12,500 nt of DNA, taken from positions 1-12,500 of the forward strand of contig CAJNDS010002090.1 in NCBI GenBank assembly GCA_905221605.1, written 5' to 3'. The stretch comes from Symbiodinium natans (Eukaryota > Sar > Dinophyceae > Suessiales > Symbiodiniaceae). The notes under the pieces were generated by a model. It did not search any database. It worked only from the letters and a program-made list of their open reading frames with translations, and was not told where the DNA came from. Each line of letters begins with the position of its first letter. Position 1 is the stretch's first letter. Below are positions 7,306 through 12,500 of this stretch, piece after piece. A program made the position numbers and the translations under genes.

Positions 7306-7370
7306 CTGTAAACTCCACGACCATCTCGCGGAAGCCCCCAGGCGGGTACATGTGACTCGCCAAACCCATC
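7306..7370 (-). CDS. Possible coding exon (minus strand), unknown product
   Basis: Minus: CTCTTTGAAG acceptor-like edge, then G + ATG..., reading MGLASHMYPPGGFREMVVEF with 16 of 21 codons ending in G or C, then ACAG followed by GCTCGG, a GC-type donor-like edge (dinoflagellates use GC donors often). A longer minus frame in another register (FIYPSLKDGFGESHVPAWGL) and a plus frame (KQNPEPVNSTTISRKPPGG) are open too, so strand and frame are uncertain. Confidence 0.25.
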
Positions 7371-7397
7371 CTTCAAAGAGGGGTAGATGAAGGAGCT

Positions 7398-7557
7398 TTG
7401 GGTTTAGGGTTTAGGGTGTAGGGTTTAGGGTTTCGGGTTTAGGGTTTAGTAAGGTTAGGGTTTAGGGTTTAGGGTTTAGGGTTTAGGGTTTAGGGTTTAG
7501 GGTTTAGGGTTTAGGGTTTAGGGTTTAGGGTTTAGGGTTTAGGGTTTAGGCTTTGGG
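7398..7557. repeat. Telomere-like TTTAGGG array, G-strand on plus
   Basis: About twenty heptamers; the first part is degenerate (GGGTGTA, GGGTTTC, TAGTAAGG), the rest is a clean run of about fourteen. It faces the C-strand array at 7186-7287 across the 110-bp island. Confidence 0.95.
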
Positions 7558-7598
7558 GTATATCAGGGGGTATATAAGGGGCGAAGCCTAAGCCCTAA

Positions 7599-7778
7599 CC
7601 CTAAACCCTGACGGTCCTTGAACATGCCCTGGCGCGGACCACGAAAAGGGTTGGGCTTGGGACCTACTACGCTGCACCTTCCGTTCCGGGCTCCTGGGCC
7701 TAAACCCTGAGCAGCTGGAGGCTCTTTTGGCAAGGTTTAGGGTTTAGGGTTTAGGGTTTATAGGGTTGGGTTTAGGGA
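7599..7778. other. Unique island between short telomere-like tracts
   Basis: CCCTAACCCTAAACCC at 7594-7609 and TTTAGGG x3 at 7737-7757 flank a GC-rich block. Minus frames read PRSPERKVQRSRSQAQPFSW (arginine/serine-rich) and, in another register, VVGPKPNPFRGPRQGMF; plus reads MPWRGPRKGLGLGPTTLHLP. Three open frames in about 90 bp mostly reflect GC-rich composition. I cannot choose one. Confidence 0.25.
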
Positions 7779-7890
7779 AGTTGTGGGGGAAGGAACCTGA
7801 ACCTGGTGGAGGCTCAGCCTTGGATTCTTTTTGTGGAGACCGCGGGTCTTGAAAACTCGCCCCAAAGCCTAAACCCTAAACCCTGAAGAG
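7779..7890 (-). other. Small exon-like island
   Basis: Minus: TTTTCAAG edge, then TRGLHKKNPRLSLHQ in phase 0, then CAG followed by GTTCAG. A second minus register (DPRSPQKESKAEPPPGSG) is also open. Short and undecided. Two CCCTAAA-like units sit at about 7868-7885. Confidence 0.2.
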
Positions 7891-7891
7891 G

Positions 7892-8015
7892 CCCCCCCCC
7901 CCCCGAAAAAACAAAAAACATAACAAAACAACATATAATAGAACAGAAAAAACCAACAAATAGATTTTTAAAATAAATAACTAAGCAAATATATACATAT
8001 ATATACATACATATT
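7892..8015. repeat. Poly-C tract, A-rich tract and ATAC microsatellite
   Basis: Thirteen C at 7892-7904, then almost pure A/C/T-poor-in-G sequence to 7990 (GAAAAAACAAAAAACATAAC...), then ATATATACATATATATAC. Low-complexity only; the hydrophobic minus frame over it (IYVYICLVIYF) is an artefact of composition. Confidence 0.85.
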
Positions 8016-8195
8016 AAAACACATATTCTTGCGCCCTGGTAAGGGAAATTTTGGGTTTATTGTTGTTCCTTCTTGCCTGGTGGGCTCTTGAGCAAACCGT
8101 TCTGTTTTGTCTGTCCAGGGTCTCAGGGCCCAGGTGCAATACTCAAAAGGCTCAGGTGTAAAAGTGATAAAGGGCTTAACTCTCTCTCTCTCTCT
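7968..8195 (-). other. 75-codon open frame without early ATG, possible exon
   Basis: Minus frame open from 8195 to a stop at 7968. Residues include KPFITFTPEPFEYCTWALRP, then WTDKTERFAQEPTRQEG and TTINPKFPLPGRKN, ending in microsatellite translation. The 8030-8180 part is unique sequence. No ATG before the AT-rich tail, so if coding it needs an upstream exon: the candidate at 8534-8586 ends with two bases of a codon, which fits an acceptor after CCCTGAG near 8119 but not uniquely. A shifted frame (TLDRQNRTVCSRAHQARRN) is open over much of the same span. No family recognised. Confidence 0.3.
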
Positions 8196-8222
8196 CTACC
8201 ACTCTTTCTCTCTCTCTCTCTT
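8181..8222. repeat. CT microsatellite
   Basis: TCTCTCTC runs interrupted by ACCACTCTT. On plus it is a pyrimidine tract directly before the TAG microsatellite. Confidence 0.95.
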
Positions 8223-8243
8223 TGTGCCGAAGGGTGGTGCGAC

Positions 8244-8525
<282 letters not shown>

Positions 8526-8533
8526 GTCTTAAC

Positions 8534-8586
8534 AGATGCCAGCGAGCATGTGCGTTGCGTGTCCAAATGTAGTGTTCAACCACTCT
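8534..8586 (-). CDS. Possible coding exon (minus strand), unknown product
   Basis: Minus: TTTGTTCTTGCTTAG is a strong acceptor-like site; the frame then reads RVVEHYIWTRNAHARWH plus two bases, followed by GTTAAG (donor-like). 53 bp, entering in phase 0, which matches the phase-0 end of the candidate exon at 8927-9028. The alternative register (EWLNTTFGHATHMLAGIC to a stop) is also open. The TAG microsatellite begins eight bases past the donor. No family recognised. Confidence 0.3.
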
Positions 8587-8800
8587 CTAAGCAAGAACAA
8601 ATATAAACGCCCCTCAAAAACCTTTTGCCGACCCCATATGCTATGCCCTTTAGACTCCTACAGGCCCTATATTGAAGTAGGTTGTCTGTTAAATGTTTTA
8701 GTATCCCCAAAAGGACACCCCGCAGATTCACTCACCAACAGTTAAAAAGGAACCCTGTATTCACCAAGAACAGGCGTATAAACTCTTTAGGGTTTCGGGC
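8587..8800. other. Unique stretch, no supported gene
   Basis: A plus frame (8536-8745, 69 codons, containing CRPHMLCPLDSYRPYIEVG) crosses it, with ordinary composition but no known motif. On minus, GAATACAG followed after 19 bases by GTGAGT looks like a micro-exon, but its phase does not fit its neighbours. Confidence 0.3.
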
Positions 8801-8805
8801 TTGGG

Positions 8806-8888
8806 GCTTTAGGGAGTTTTTGGGGAGTTTTTAGGGAGTTTAGGGAGTTCAGGGAGTTTAGGGAGTTTAGGGACTTTAGGGGAGTTGA
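8806..8888. repeat. TTTAGGGAG nonamer array
   Basis: About eight copies of a 9-bp unit TTTAGGGAG (with TTCAGGGAG, TTTTTAGGGAG and TTTTTGGGGAG variants), flanked by TTTAGGG-like sequence. It differs from the 686-3081 nonamer TTTAGATAG at two positions and from the telomeric heptamer by an added AG. On the minus-strand model it lies in the intron after 8927. Confidence 0.9.
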
Positions 8889-8926
8889 GGGCTCAGGCCT
8901 CGGAACCTTCTTGGCTGCGGTCTTAC

Positions 8927-9028
8927 CGCCCGCGCCAGGCGGCGGCGCCCCACCCTCTTCATGAGGCGGCACATCCATTGGCGCTGTGGCGGAGTTGTCT
9001 CAAGGAAACACGGCTGTACCATAGGGGC
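8927..9028 (-). CDS. Possible coding exon (minus strand), best candidate
   Basis: Minus: CTGTTCTAATCATGCAG (branch-point-like CTAAT, then CAG) precedes GCCCCTATGG, and the block ends GGCGCGGGCG followed by GTAAGA, close to the eukaryotic donor consensus. One frame is open through all 34 codons: APMVQPCFLETTPPQRQWM then CRLMKRVGRRRLARA, basic at the end, with most third bases G or C. A second register, with a TGA upstream and an internal ATG, reads MDVPPHEEGGAPPPGAG and runs through the donor into the nonamer array; if that is the true frame this is a first coding exon. No family recognised. The flanking introns would hold T/G homopolymer and TTTAGGGAG repeats. Confidence 0.4.
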
Positions 9029-9045
9029 CTGCATGATTAGAACAG

Positions 9046-9080
9046 TTTTATTTTTATTTTTTTTTTTGGGGGGGAGGGGG
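9046..9080. repeat. Poly-T / poly-G tract
   Basis: TTTTATTTTTATTTTTTTTT followed by seven G, A, five G. Low complexity only. Confidence 0.9.
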
Positions 9081-9220
9081 TATTATAGTAAAACTATGAA
9101 GCAACCATAAGGGAATACTATTAGTAATTATTCCGAACCCGTAATCGCACAAACAGATAGATACAGAGTCACAACTGGGGTCTACGCTAAATCCTAAACC
9201 CTACTGACCTGGCAGCCTAC

Positions 9221-9263
9221 CAGAAGTCACGCGGCGAACCAAAGTGAGGAGTGGCATCGGCAA
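9221..9263 (-). CDS. Possible coding exon (minus strand), unknown product
   Basis: Minus: GAACTGTTTTTTACAG is a textbook acceptor-like site. The following 43 bp, with two leading bases, read ADATPHFGSPRDF and end in TG before GTAGGC (donor-like). The TGACTTCTGG end recurs on minus near 12090-12099 (TTGACTTCTGGCAGGC), where a frame MAFDFWQATACVEGQEKQR is open to a stop, a possible short paralogous motif. Its end phase does not join directly to the 34-codon frame at 8927-9028. No family recognised. Confidence 0.3.
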
Positions 9264-9336
9264 CTGTAAAAAACAGTTCACTGCCTCCAACCCCAGCCCT
9301 TCCATAAGCCTAAAACACTTTTGGGGCTTCTTTGGG

Positions 9337-9393
9337 TTTAGGGTTTAGGGTTCAGGGTTTAGGGTTTAGGGTTTAGGGTTTCGAACCTCAGCC
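9337..9393. repeat. Telomere-like TTTAGGG array, G-strand on plus
   Basis: Seven heptamers with one TTCAGGG variant, then GTTTCGAACC, which begins a short inverted match. The following AACCTCAGCCCTGA is shared with 5403-5416. Confidence 0.9.
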
Positions 9394-9435
9394 CTGAACC
9401 CTCCAACTTAAGGCCCAAGATAGGTTGTTTGGGAC

Positions 9436-9478
9436 CCTCTTGTCTGCCATGTCCGCACGAGCTTCAGGCATTGTTGAG
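9436..9478 (-). CDS. Possible coding exon (minus strand), unknown product
   Basis: Minus: GGTTCCTCTGGGGTCTAG edge, then one base and STMPEARADMADKR, then GTCCCA. The frame stays open beyond the donor (VPNNLSWALSW). The ATG within could be a start. Acceptor and donor motifs are moderate. The plus frame over the same bases hits a stop sooner. No family recognised. Confidence 0.22.
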
Positions 9479-9539
9479 CTAGACCCCAGAGGAACCTAGG
9501 AATGAACAGGGTGCCCTTGTTCGTTCAAAAGGGTTTATG

Positions 9540-9853
9540 AGGGAACCTAAACCCCAACAAAAAGGTAATCAGGGCCTACTCCGGGTCCTACAACAGTCCA
9601 TGCCGTGCCCATGTCTAAGCAAAACAAACGACCTTCAGTGTCGACAAAACCCAAGCCTTCGAGCAAAAAGCCTTGCAGCCCTAAAGCCCCAAAATCGCCA
9701 ACCCCCCCCCCCCCCACCCCCAACAAAAAAATAGACAAATCCGAAGACAAAAGCCCAAAATACGTAGAACACTTAAACCCCGAAACCCAACAACAACCAA
9801 AAAACAACATCCCTAAGGCACTAGCAAAAGCCCCAAAGCGCTACAAAGTTTAG
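9540..9853. other. Strand-asymmetric A/C-rich region with overlapping open frames
   Basis: From about 9600 to 9850 the plus strand is strongly A/C-rich and G-poor (CAAAACCCAAGCC, CCCGAAACCCAACAACAACC). It contains 14 C at 9702-9715. A plus frame 9605-9853 (82 codons) reads MPMSKQNKRPSVSTKPKPSS and is rich in Lys, Pro, Ser; a minus frame 9547-9810 (87 codons) reads hydrophobic/Gly-rich and includes FLLEGLGFVDTEGRLFCLDM. Both are largely what the composition dictates. It may be very decayed CCCTAAA/CCCCAAA-type sequence. I do not call a gene. Confidence 0.4.
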
Positions 9854-9949
9854 GGTTCGAGGTTGGCGTTGGCCCCCCTTAGAACCCTCTGCAAACCATT
9901 TTTCACATGATCCTCTCACACCCAATCAGGGAAAAAATCTAATATCCCT

Positions 9950-10033
9950 GAGCCCTAAGCCCTAAGCCCTAAACCCTAAACCCTAAACCCTAAACCCTAA
10001 ACCCTAAACCCTAAACCCTAACCCCCCCCCCCC
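9950..10033. repeat. Telomere-like CCCTAAA array ending in poly-C
   Basis: About ten heptamers, the first two or three CCCTAAG, running directly into twelve C (10022-10033). C-strand on plus. Confidence 0.95.
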
Positions 10034-10041
10034 TGCAATAC

Positions 10042-10126
10042 CTCCTCGTCGAGCTCCTTCAGTGACTCGTCGATGCCCGGCTCGTCACTGGCGCGCAGGG
10101 CCTGGTGCAAGGCAATGGGGCTCCAT
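10042..10126 (-). CDS. Possible coding exon (minus strand), acidic helix-like peptide
   Basis: Minus: after GAACTGGAAG and one base, 28 codons read WSPIALHQALRASDEPGI then DESLKELDEE, followed by GTATTG (donor-like). 25 of 28 codons end in G or C, the strongest third-position bias among the islands, and the peptide would form a plausible amphipathic acidic helix. The acceptor lacks a good pyrimidine tract. A plus frame is open too but is arginine/proline-rich as expected from GC-rich antisense. No family recognised. Telomere-like arrays of opposite orientation lie on each side (9950-10021 and 10138-10230). Confidence 0.38.
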
Positions 10127-10137
10127 CTTCCAGTTCA

Positions 10138-10230
10138 GGGTTTAGGGTTTAGGGTTTAGGGTTTAGGGTTTAGGGTTTAGGGTTTAGGGTTTAGGGTTTA
10201 GGGTTTAGGGTTTAGGGTTTAGGGTTTAGG
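10138..10230. repeat. Telomere-like TTTAGGG array, G-strand on plus
   Basis: About thirteen perfect heptamers. Faces the C-strand array at 9950-10021 across the exon-like island. Confidence 0.97.
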
Positions 10231-10359
10231 ATGTGGGGTTTTAGGCCGGGATGTGGGGGTTTACGAAGGTAGGGGACCCCCAATATAGCTCCAAAGAATA
10301 GGATTCCCTTGTAAAAAGGACCCTGAGAAGGTACCCCCCACAGTTCGGAAACCCCCATG

Positions 10360-10680
10360 TAGGGTTTTAGGGTTTTAGGGTTTAGGCTTAGGGTTTAGGG
10401 TTTAGGGTTTAGGGTTTAGGGTTTAGGGTTTAGGGTTTAGGGTTTAGGGTTAGGACCTAAGGGTTTAAGGGCTCAGGGATTCAAATTTAGAGCTTGGGCT
10501 GGTGTCTAGGGGTTTATTTTCAAGTTTAGGGGTTTAGGGAGTTTAGGGGTTTAGGGGTTAGGGGTTTACGGGTTTAGGGTTTAGGGAGTTTAGGGGTTTA
10601 GGGGTTTTGGGGTTTAGGGTTTAGGGTTTAGGGGATTAGGATTTAGGGTTGAGGGGTTTTGGGGGTTTAGGGTTTTTTCA
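10360..10680. repeat. Telomere-like G-strand array grading into 7/8/9-mers
   Basis: 10362-10455 is mostly perfect TTTAGGG. From 10455 to 10680 the array becomes a mix of TTTAGGG, TTTAGGGG and TTTAGGGAG units with frequent substitutions. All remain in G-strand orientation. The interval 10231-10359 is unique, with several GGGGACCCCC-like tracts and no supported gene. Confidence 0.9.
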
Positions 10681-10796
10681 AGTTTAGGTTTAACTTGGTG
10701 GCTTTAAGGGCTTAGGGCTTTTAGGGGCTTGCAGGGACTTGCGGGGTTTTAGAGTTTGGAGGTCAGGAGAAAGGAGAAAAAAGAGTACCACTGAGC

Positions 10797-10874
10797 AGAA
10801 TGCGTTACAAACACCTGGGCGAAGATGACCAGTCTCACGACGGTGCCGTGTCTCTCTATACTAAGAGTCCTTAA
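10797..10874. other. Exon-like island, open on both strands
   Basis: Minus: 10853-10815 reads RHGTVVRLVIFAQ with 11 of 13 codons ending in G or C, then CAG followed by GTGTTT; the frame continues hydrophobic (VFVTHSAQWYSFF). Plus: an ATG at 10800 opens MRYKHLGEDDQSHDGAVSLY and TKSP to a TAA at 10872-10874, preceded by CTGAGCAG. Both are plausible as short coding segments. No family recognised. Confidence 0.3.
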
Positions 10875-10886
10875 TTGGGACTATAA

Positions 10887-10945
10887 TAGGGGTTTAGGGT
10901 TTCGGGTTTAGGGTTTCGGGTTTATGGTTTAGGGTTTAGGGTAGG
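10887..10945. repeat. Telomere-like array, degenerate, G-strand on plus
   Basis: TTTAGGG mixed with TTTCGGG and TTTATGG, seven or eight units. A short C-strand block (CCCTAAA with CCCCAAA) lies at 11030-11066; the 80 bp between is unique with nothing supported. Confidence 0.85.
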
Positions 10946-11126
10946 GTAGATACATAATTTTCAGAAGCACCATGCGCGTACTAGATACAAACAAATCCAT
11001 TACGCTTCCCGAAAGCATTACACGATTTCCCTAAACCCTAAACCCTAAACCCCAAACCCTAAACCTTTACATTGTGGTTGCAAAATGCCGCCCGCAAAGG
11101 TTCCAGGGTTGAGTGCTTAGGGTTGT

Positions 11127-11268
11127 ACTTGGAGGTTCATGGCACTTCTTAACCAAATATAACTGTACTTATAACTGTACTTATAACCATATTGTGGCAC
11201 TTAAGGGGCTTATAAGTGGGTTATAAGTACAGTTATAATTGGTTAATAAGTACCATGAACCTCCAAGT
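11127..11268. mobile_element. MITE-like inverted-repeat element, 142 bp
   Basis: Terminal arms 11127-11174 and 11221-11268 are reverse complements over 48 bp with three mismatches; the outer ends are ACTTGGAGGTTCATGG and CCATGAACCTCCAAGT. The 46-bp centre has CTTATAACC facing GGTTATAAG. The left arm contains a tandem 12-mer ATAACTGTACTT (11159-11170, 11171-11182). AGGGTTGT (11119-11126) and AGGGTTGG (11269-11276) flank it directly, matching at 7 of 8 bases, which would fit an 8-bp target-site duplication, though AGGGTT is common here. It has no coding capacity, so it would be a non-autonomous element. The family is not identified. Confidence 0.75.
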
Positions 11269-11287
11269 AGGGTTGGGTGGTGCAGGC

Positions 11288-11341
11288 TTTCAGAATCCAG
11301 GTTGCAAACGGCGGGTCGCGTGGGCTGTGAGGAATGACTGC
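11288..11341 (-). CDS. Possible coding exon (minus strand), unknown product
   Basis: Minus: CCCTTTTAGGCCTCAG acceptor-like site, then 18 codons in phase 0 reading AVIPHSPRDPPFATWILK, then GCCTGC (GC-type donor-like). It starts in the phase left by the candidate exon 11501-11567 when that uses its GC donor. The downstream 20 bp lead into the MITE-like element. A plus frame (NLQVGLGGAGFQNPGCKRR) also crosses the island. No family recognised. Confidence 0.28.
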
Positions 11342-11500
11342 CTGAGGCCTAAAAGGGCTCTCATACCAGGAAGTTACGGCCAGAAGTCTGGGCCAAGAAA
11401 CCCACCAGAAACAGTGAACTTGAACCCTAAACCCTGAAAACCCCTAACCCCACAAACATACGTACTAGTAAAAGGAAACCAAAGGGGAGTGGCAGTGCGC

Positions 11501-11567
11501 CTGGTCCAGGTACTTCAGCCGGTGTACTGGCGATGAAAGGCCCAGCTTGGGAGGATCGTCCCAGCCT
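11501..11567 (-). CDS. Possible coding exon (minus strand), unknown product
   Basis: Minus: CTAGGGTTTTGCAG acceptor-like site, one base, then GWDDPPKLGLSSPVHRLK and YLDQ, then GCGCAC (GC-type donor); an alternative GT donor (GTACCT) would end it at 11514. 16 of 22 codons end in G or C. The single leading base completes the codon left open by the candidate exon 12369-12439 (AT + A). Other minus registers (including EAGTILPSWAFHRQYTG) are open, so the frame is not certain. No family recognised. Confidence 0.3.
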
Positions 11568-11570
11568 CTG

Positions 11571-11700
11571 CAAAACCCTAGACGAGGTTAGAGCCCAAGA
11601 CCTGAATCCTACACCCAAAAACCCCAAACCCCAACAGCCTCGAACCCTCAAGCCAAAACCCTAGACCCAAAACCCACAAAAAAAACCTTGAACCTGGCAT
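11571..11700. repeat. Very degenerate C-strand telomere-like sequence
   Basis: AACCCTAGACG, AACCCCAAACCCC, AACCCTCAAGCC, AACCCTAGACCC and similar. Recognisable as decayed CCCTAAA arrays but not in register. The following island 11700-11790 is unique; plus reads KVATPALPQPEAPNPPPPG and minus AVEAQELQ, neither decisive. Confidence 0.6.
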
Positions 11701-11791
11701 CCTCAACTGCGTGTGTTGGGGCTCAAGGTTGCAACTCCTGCGCTTCCACAGCCTGAAGCGCCAAACCCCCCACCCCCCGGAGCCCCAAACC

Positions 11792-11951
11792 TTAGGGGTT
11801 TAGGGTTTATGGTTTAGAGTTTAGGGTTTAGGGTTTGGGTCTAGAGTCTAGAGTCTAGAGTCTAGAGTCTAGGGTCTAGGGTCTAGGGTCTAGGGTCTAG
11901 GGTCTAGGGTCTAGGGTCTAGGGTCTAGGGTTTAGGGTTTAGGGTTTAGGG
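11792..11951. repeat. Graded variant telomere array TTTAGGG / TCTAGAG / TCTAGGG
   Basis: Degenerate TTTAGGG units (11795-11833), then four TCTAGAG (11840-11867), nine TCTAGGG (11868-11930) and three TTTAGGG (11931-11951), all in a single 7-bp register. Each variant is a clean block. Confidence 0.95.
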
Positions 11952-12160
11952 ATTATAGCTGCCGCTCCTCCATTTCCACACTGACGAAGAATACGTACAC
12001 TATCCCTTTAAACCCTAAACCCTAAACCCTAAAATGCTGAAGGGGGAAGCCTAGCGCTGTTTCTCCTGTCCCTCCACACACGCAGTCGCCTGCCAGAAGT
12101 CAAACGCCATTACCCAAACCCCCCCGCCCCCCCATTCACTGCAGGGTTATTTTGGGGGCT
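11952..12160. other. Two small unique islands, coding potential ambiguous
   Basis: 11952-12008: plus reads LPLLHFHTDEEYVHYP after ATTATAG; minus reads IVYVFFVSVEMEERQL. 12040-12120: minus reads MAFDFWQATACVEGQEKQR to a stop; plus reads ALFLLSLHTRSRLPEVKRHY. A short C-strand telomere-like tract (12007-12033) separates them and a C-rich tract follows (12117-12133). All frames are short, and both strands are open in both islands. Confidence 0.3.
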
Positions 12161-12161
12161 T

Positions 12162-12242
12162 AGGGTTTAGGGTTTAGGGTTTAGGGTTTAGGGTTTAGGG
12201 TTTAGGGTTTAGGGCTTGAGGGCTCAACCCTAAACCCTAAAC
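12162..12242. repeat. TTTAGGG array ending in a head-to-head hairpin
   Basis: About eight TTTAGGG units, then TTGAG-GG-CTCAA (12216-12227), then CCCTAAACCCTAAA. The array folds on itself with a single bulged C and a two-base loop. Confidence 0.9.
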
Positions 12243-12360
12243 TAGGGGTGTCGGGGTGAGGGGTGTAGCGTTTAGGGTCTAAGGTTCACCCTAAACCCTA
12301 GGCCCTAATCGTTTCGGGGTCTAAGGCTTGTAGGGTTTCGGGGGTTGTGGGGCTTATGGG
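12243..12360. repeat. Degenerate telomere-like sequence, both orientations
   Basis: GGGGTGTCGGGG, GCGTTTAGGGTC, CACCCTAAACCCTAGGCCC, then G-strand-like GGGTTTCGGGGG. No unit register is kept. Confidence 0.6.
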
Positions 12361-12368
12361 GAACTTAC

Positions 12369-12439
12369 ATGTTCAGCTTCTGAAGGCCTGGATAGCGGCG
12401 GTCGAAATAAGCCTCGCAGGTCGAATGCAGGGGACCCCC
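12369..12439 (-). CDS. Possible coding exon (minus strand), unknown product
   Basis: Minus: TAGGGAACAAG edge, then 71 bp reading GGPLHSTCEAYFDRRYPG and LQKLN plus two bases, then GTAAGT, the best donor-like hexamer in the window. 17 of 23 codons end in G or C. The acceptor is weak and the true left edge may differ. The end phase fits 11501-11567. Other registers are open (PAFDLRGLFRPPLSRPSEA). No family recognised. Sequence from 12440 to the right edge is G/C-rich and telomere-like. Confidence 0.35.
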
Positions 12440-12500
12440 CTTGTTCCCTATTTGAGGTTTTGGGGGTTTGGGGGTCCCAAAACCGTAAACCCCCAAACCT

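Noticed and set aside
6207-7557. True chromosome end (telomere)
   Set aside because: Arrays are short, occur in both orientations and have unique sequence on both sides; a terminal telomere would have one orientation and no distal unique DNA.
11216-11437. 73-codon plus-strand gene
   Set aside because: Its start lies inside the MITE-like right arm and it ends in telomere-like sequence; the middle overlaps a better-bounded minus-strand candidate.

Overview
This window reads as repeat-dominated nuclear DNA of a eukaryote. It has no bacterial-type gene, no operon, no rRNA or tRNA I can recognise, and no intact protein gene readable as one open frame. The main guide to the organism is the TTTAGGG/CCCTAAA heptamer, scattered in at least fifteen blocks in both orientations between short GC-rich unique islands. 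TTTAGGG is the telomere repeat of plants, many green algae, dinoflagellates, chromerids and coccidia. Together with the 9-bp CTATCTAAA families, a long TAG microsatellite and one stretch resembling a dispersed dinoflagellate repeat (recalled, not searched), I favour a dinoflagellate, perhaps Symbiodiniaceae-like. A coccidian such as Eimeria is second choice. This is inference.

Layout: 1-661 is a satellite of alternating 56- and 55-bp units (a 111-bp dimer). 686-3081 is a higher-order array of seven 316-379-bp units built from CTATCTAAA nonamers in alternating orientation around four or five fixed spacers, so the DNA is a series of near-perfect hairpins; one 224-bp stretch is a long palindrome. 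3129-3201 is TA/CA microsatellite. From about 3350 to the right edge, telomere-like arrays (perfect, degenerate, 7-, 8- and 9-mer variants, head-to-head hairpins, one TCTAGAG/TCTAGGG/TTTAGGG graded block) alternate with unique islands of about 60-250 bp. Other items are a 142-bp MITE-like inverted-repeat element at 11127-11268, a 94-unit TAG microsatellite at 8244-8525, and poly-C tracts at 7892, 9702 and 10022.

Several islands look like small exons: an open frame, often GC-rich third codon positions, and splice-like AG and GT/GC edges. The best are 8927-9028, 8534-8586, 9221-9263, 10042-10126, 11288-11341, 11501-11567 and 12369-12439 on the minus strand, and 3496-3556 and 5693-5744 on the plus strand. 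Three minus-strand candidates (12369-12439, 11501-11567, 11288-11341) join in compatible reading phase. If real, part of the window is an intron-rich gene whose introns are filled with telomere-like repeats. No island is recognisable as a known protein, several are open on both strands, and short open frames are expected by chance, so each exon call is tentative.
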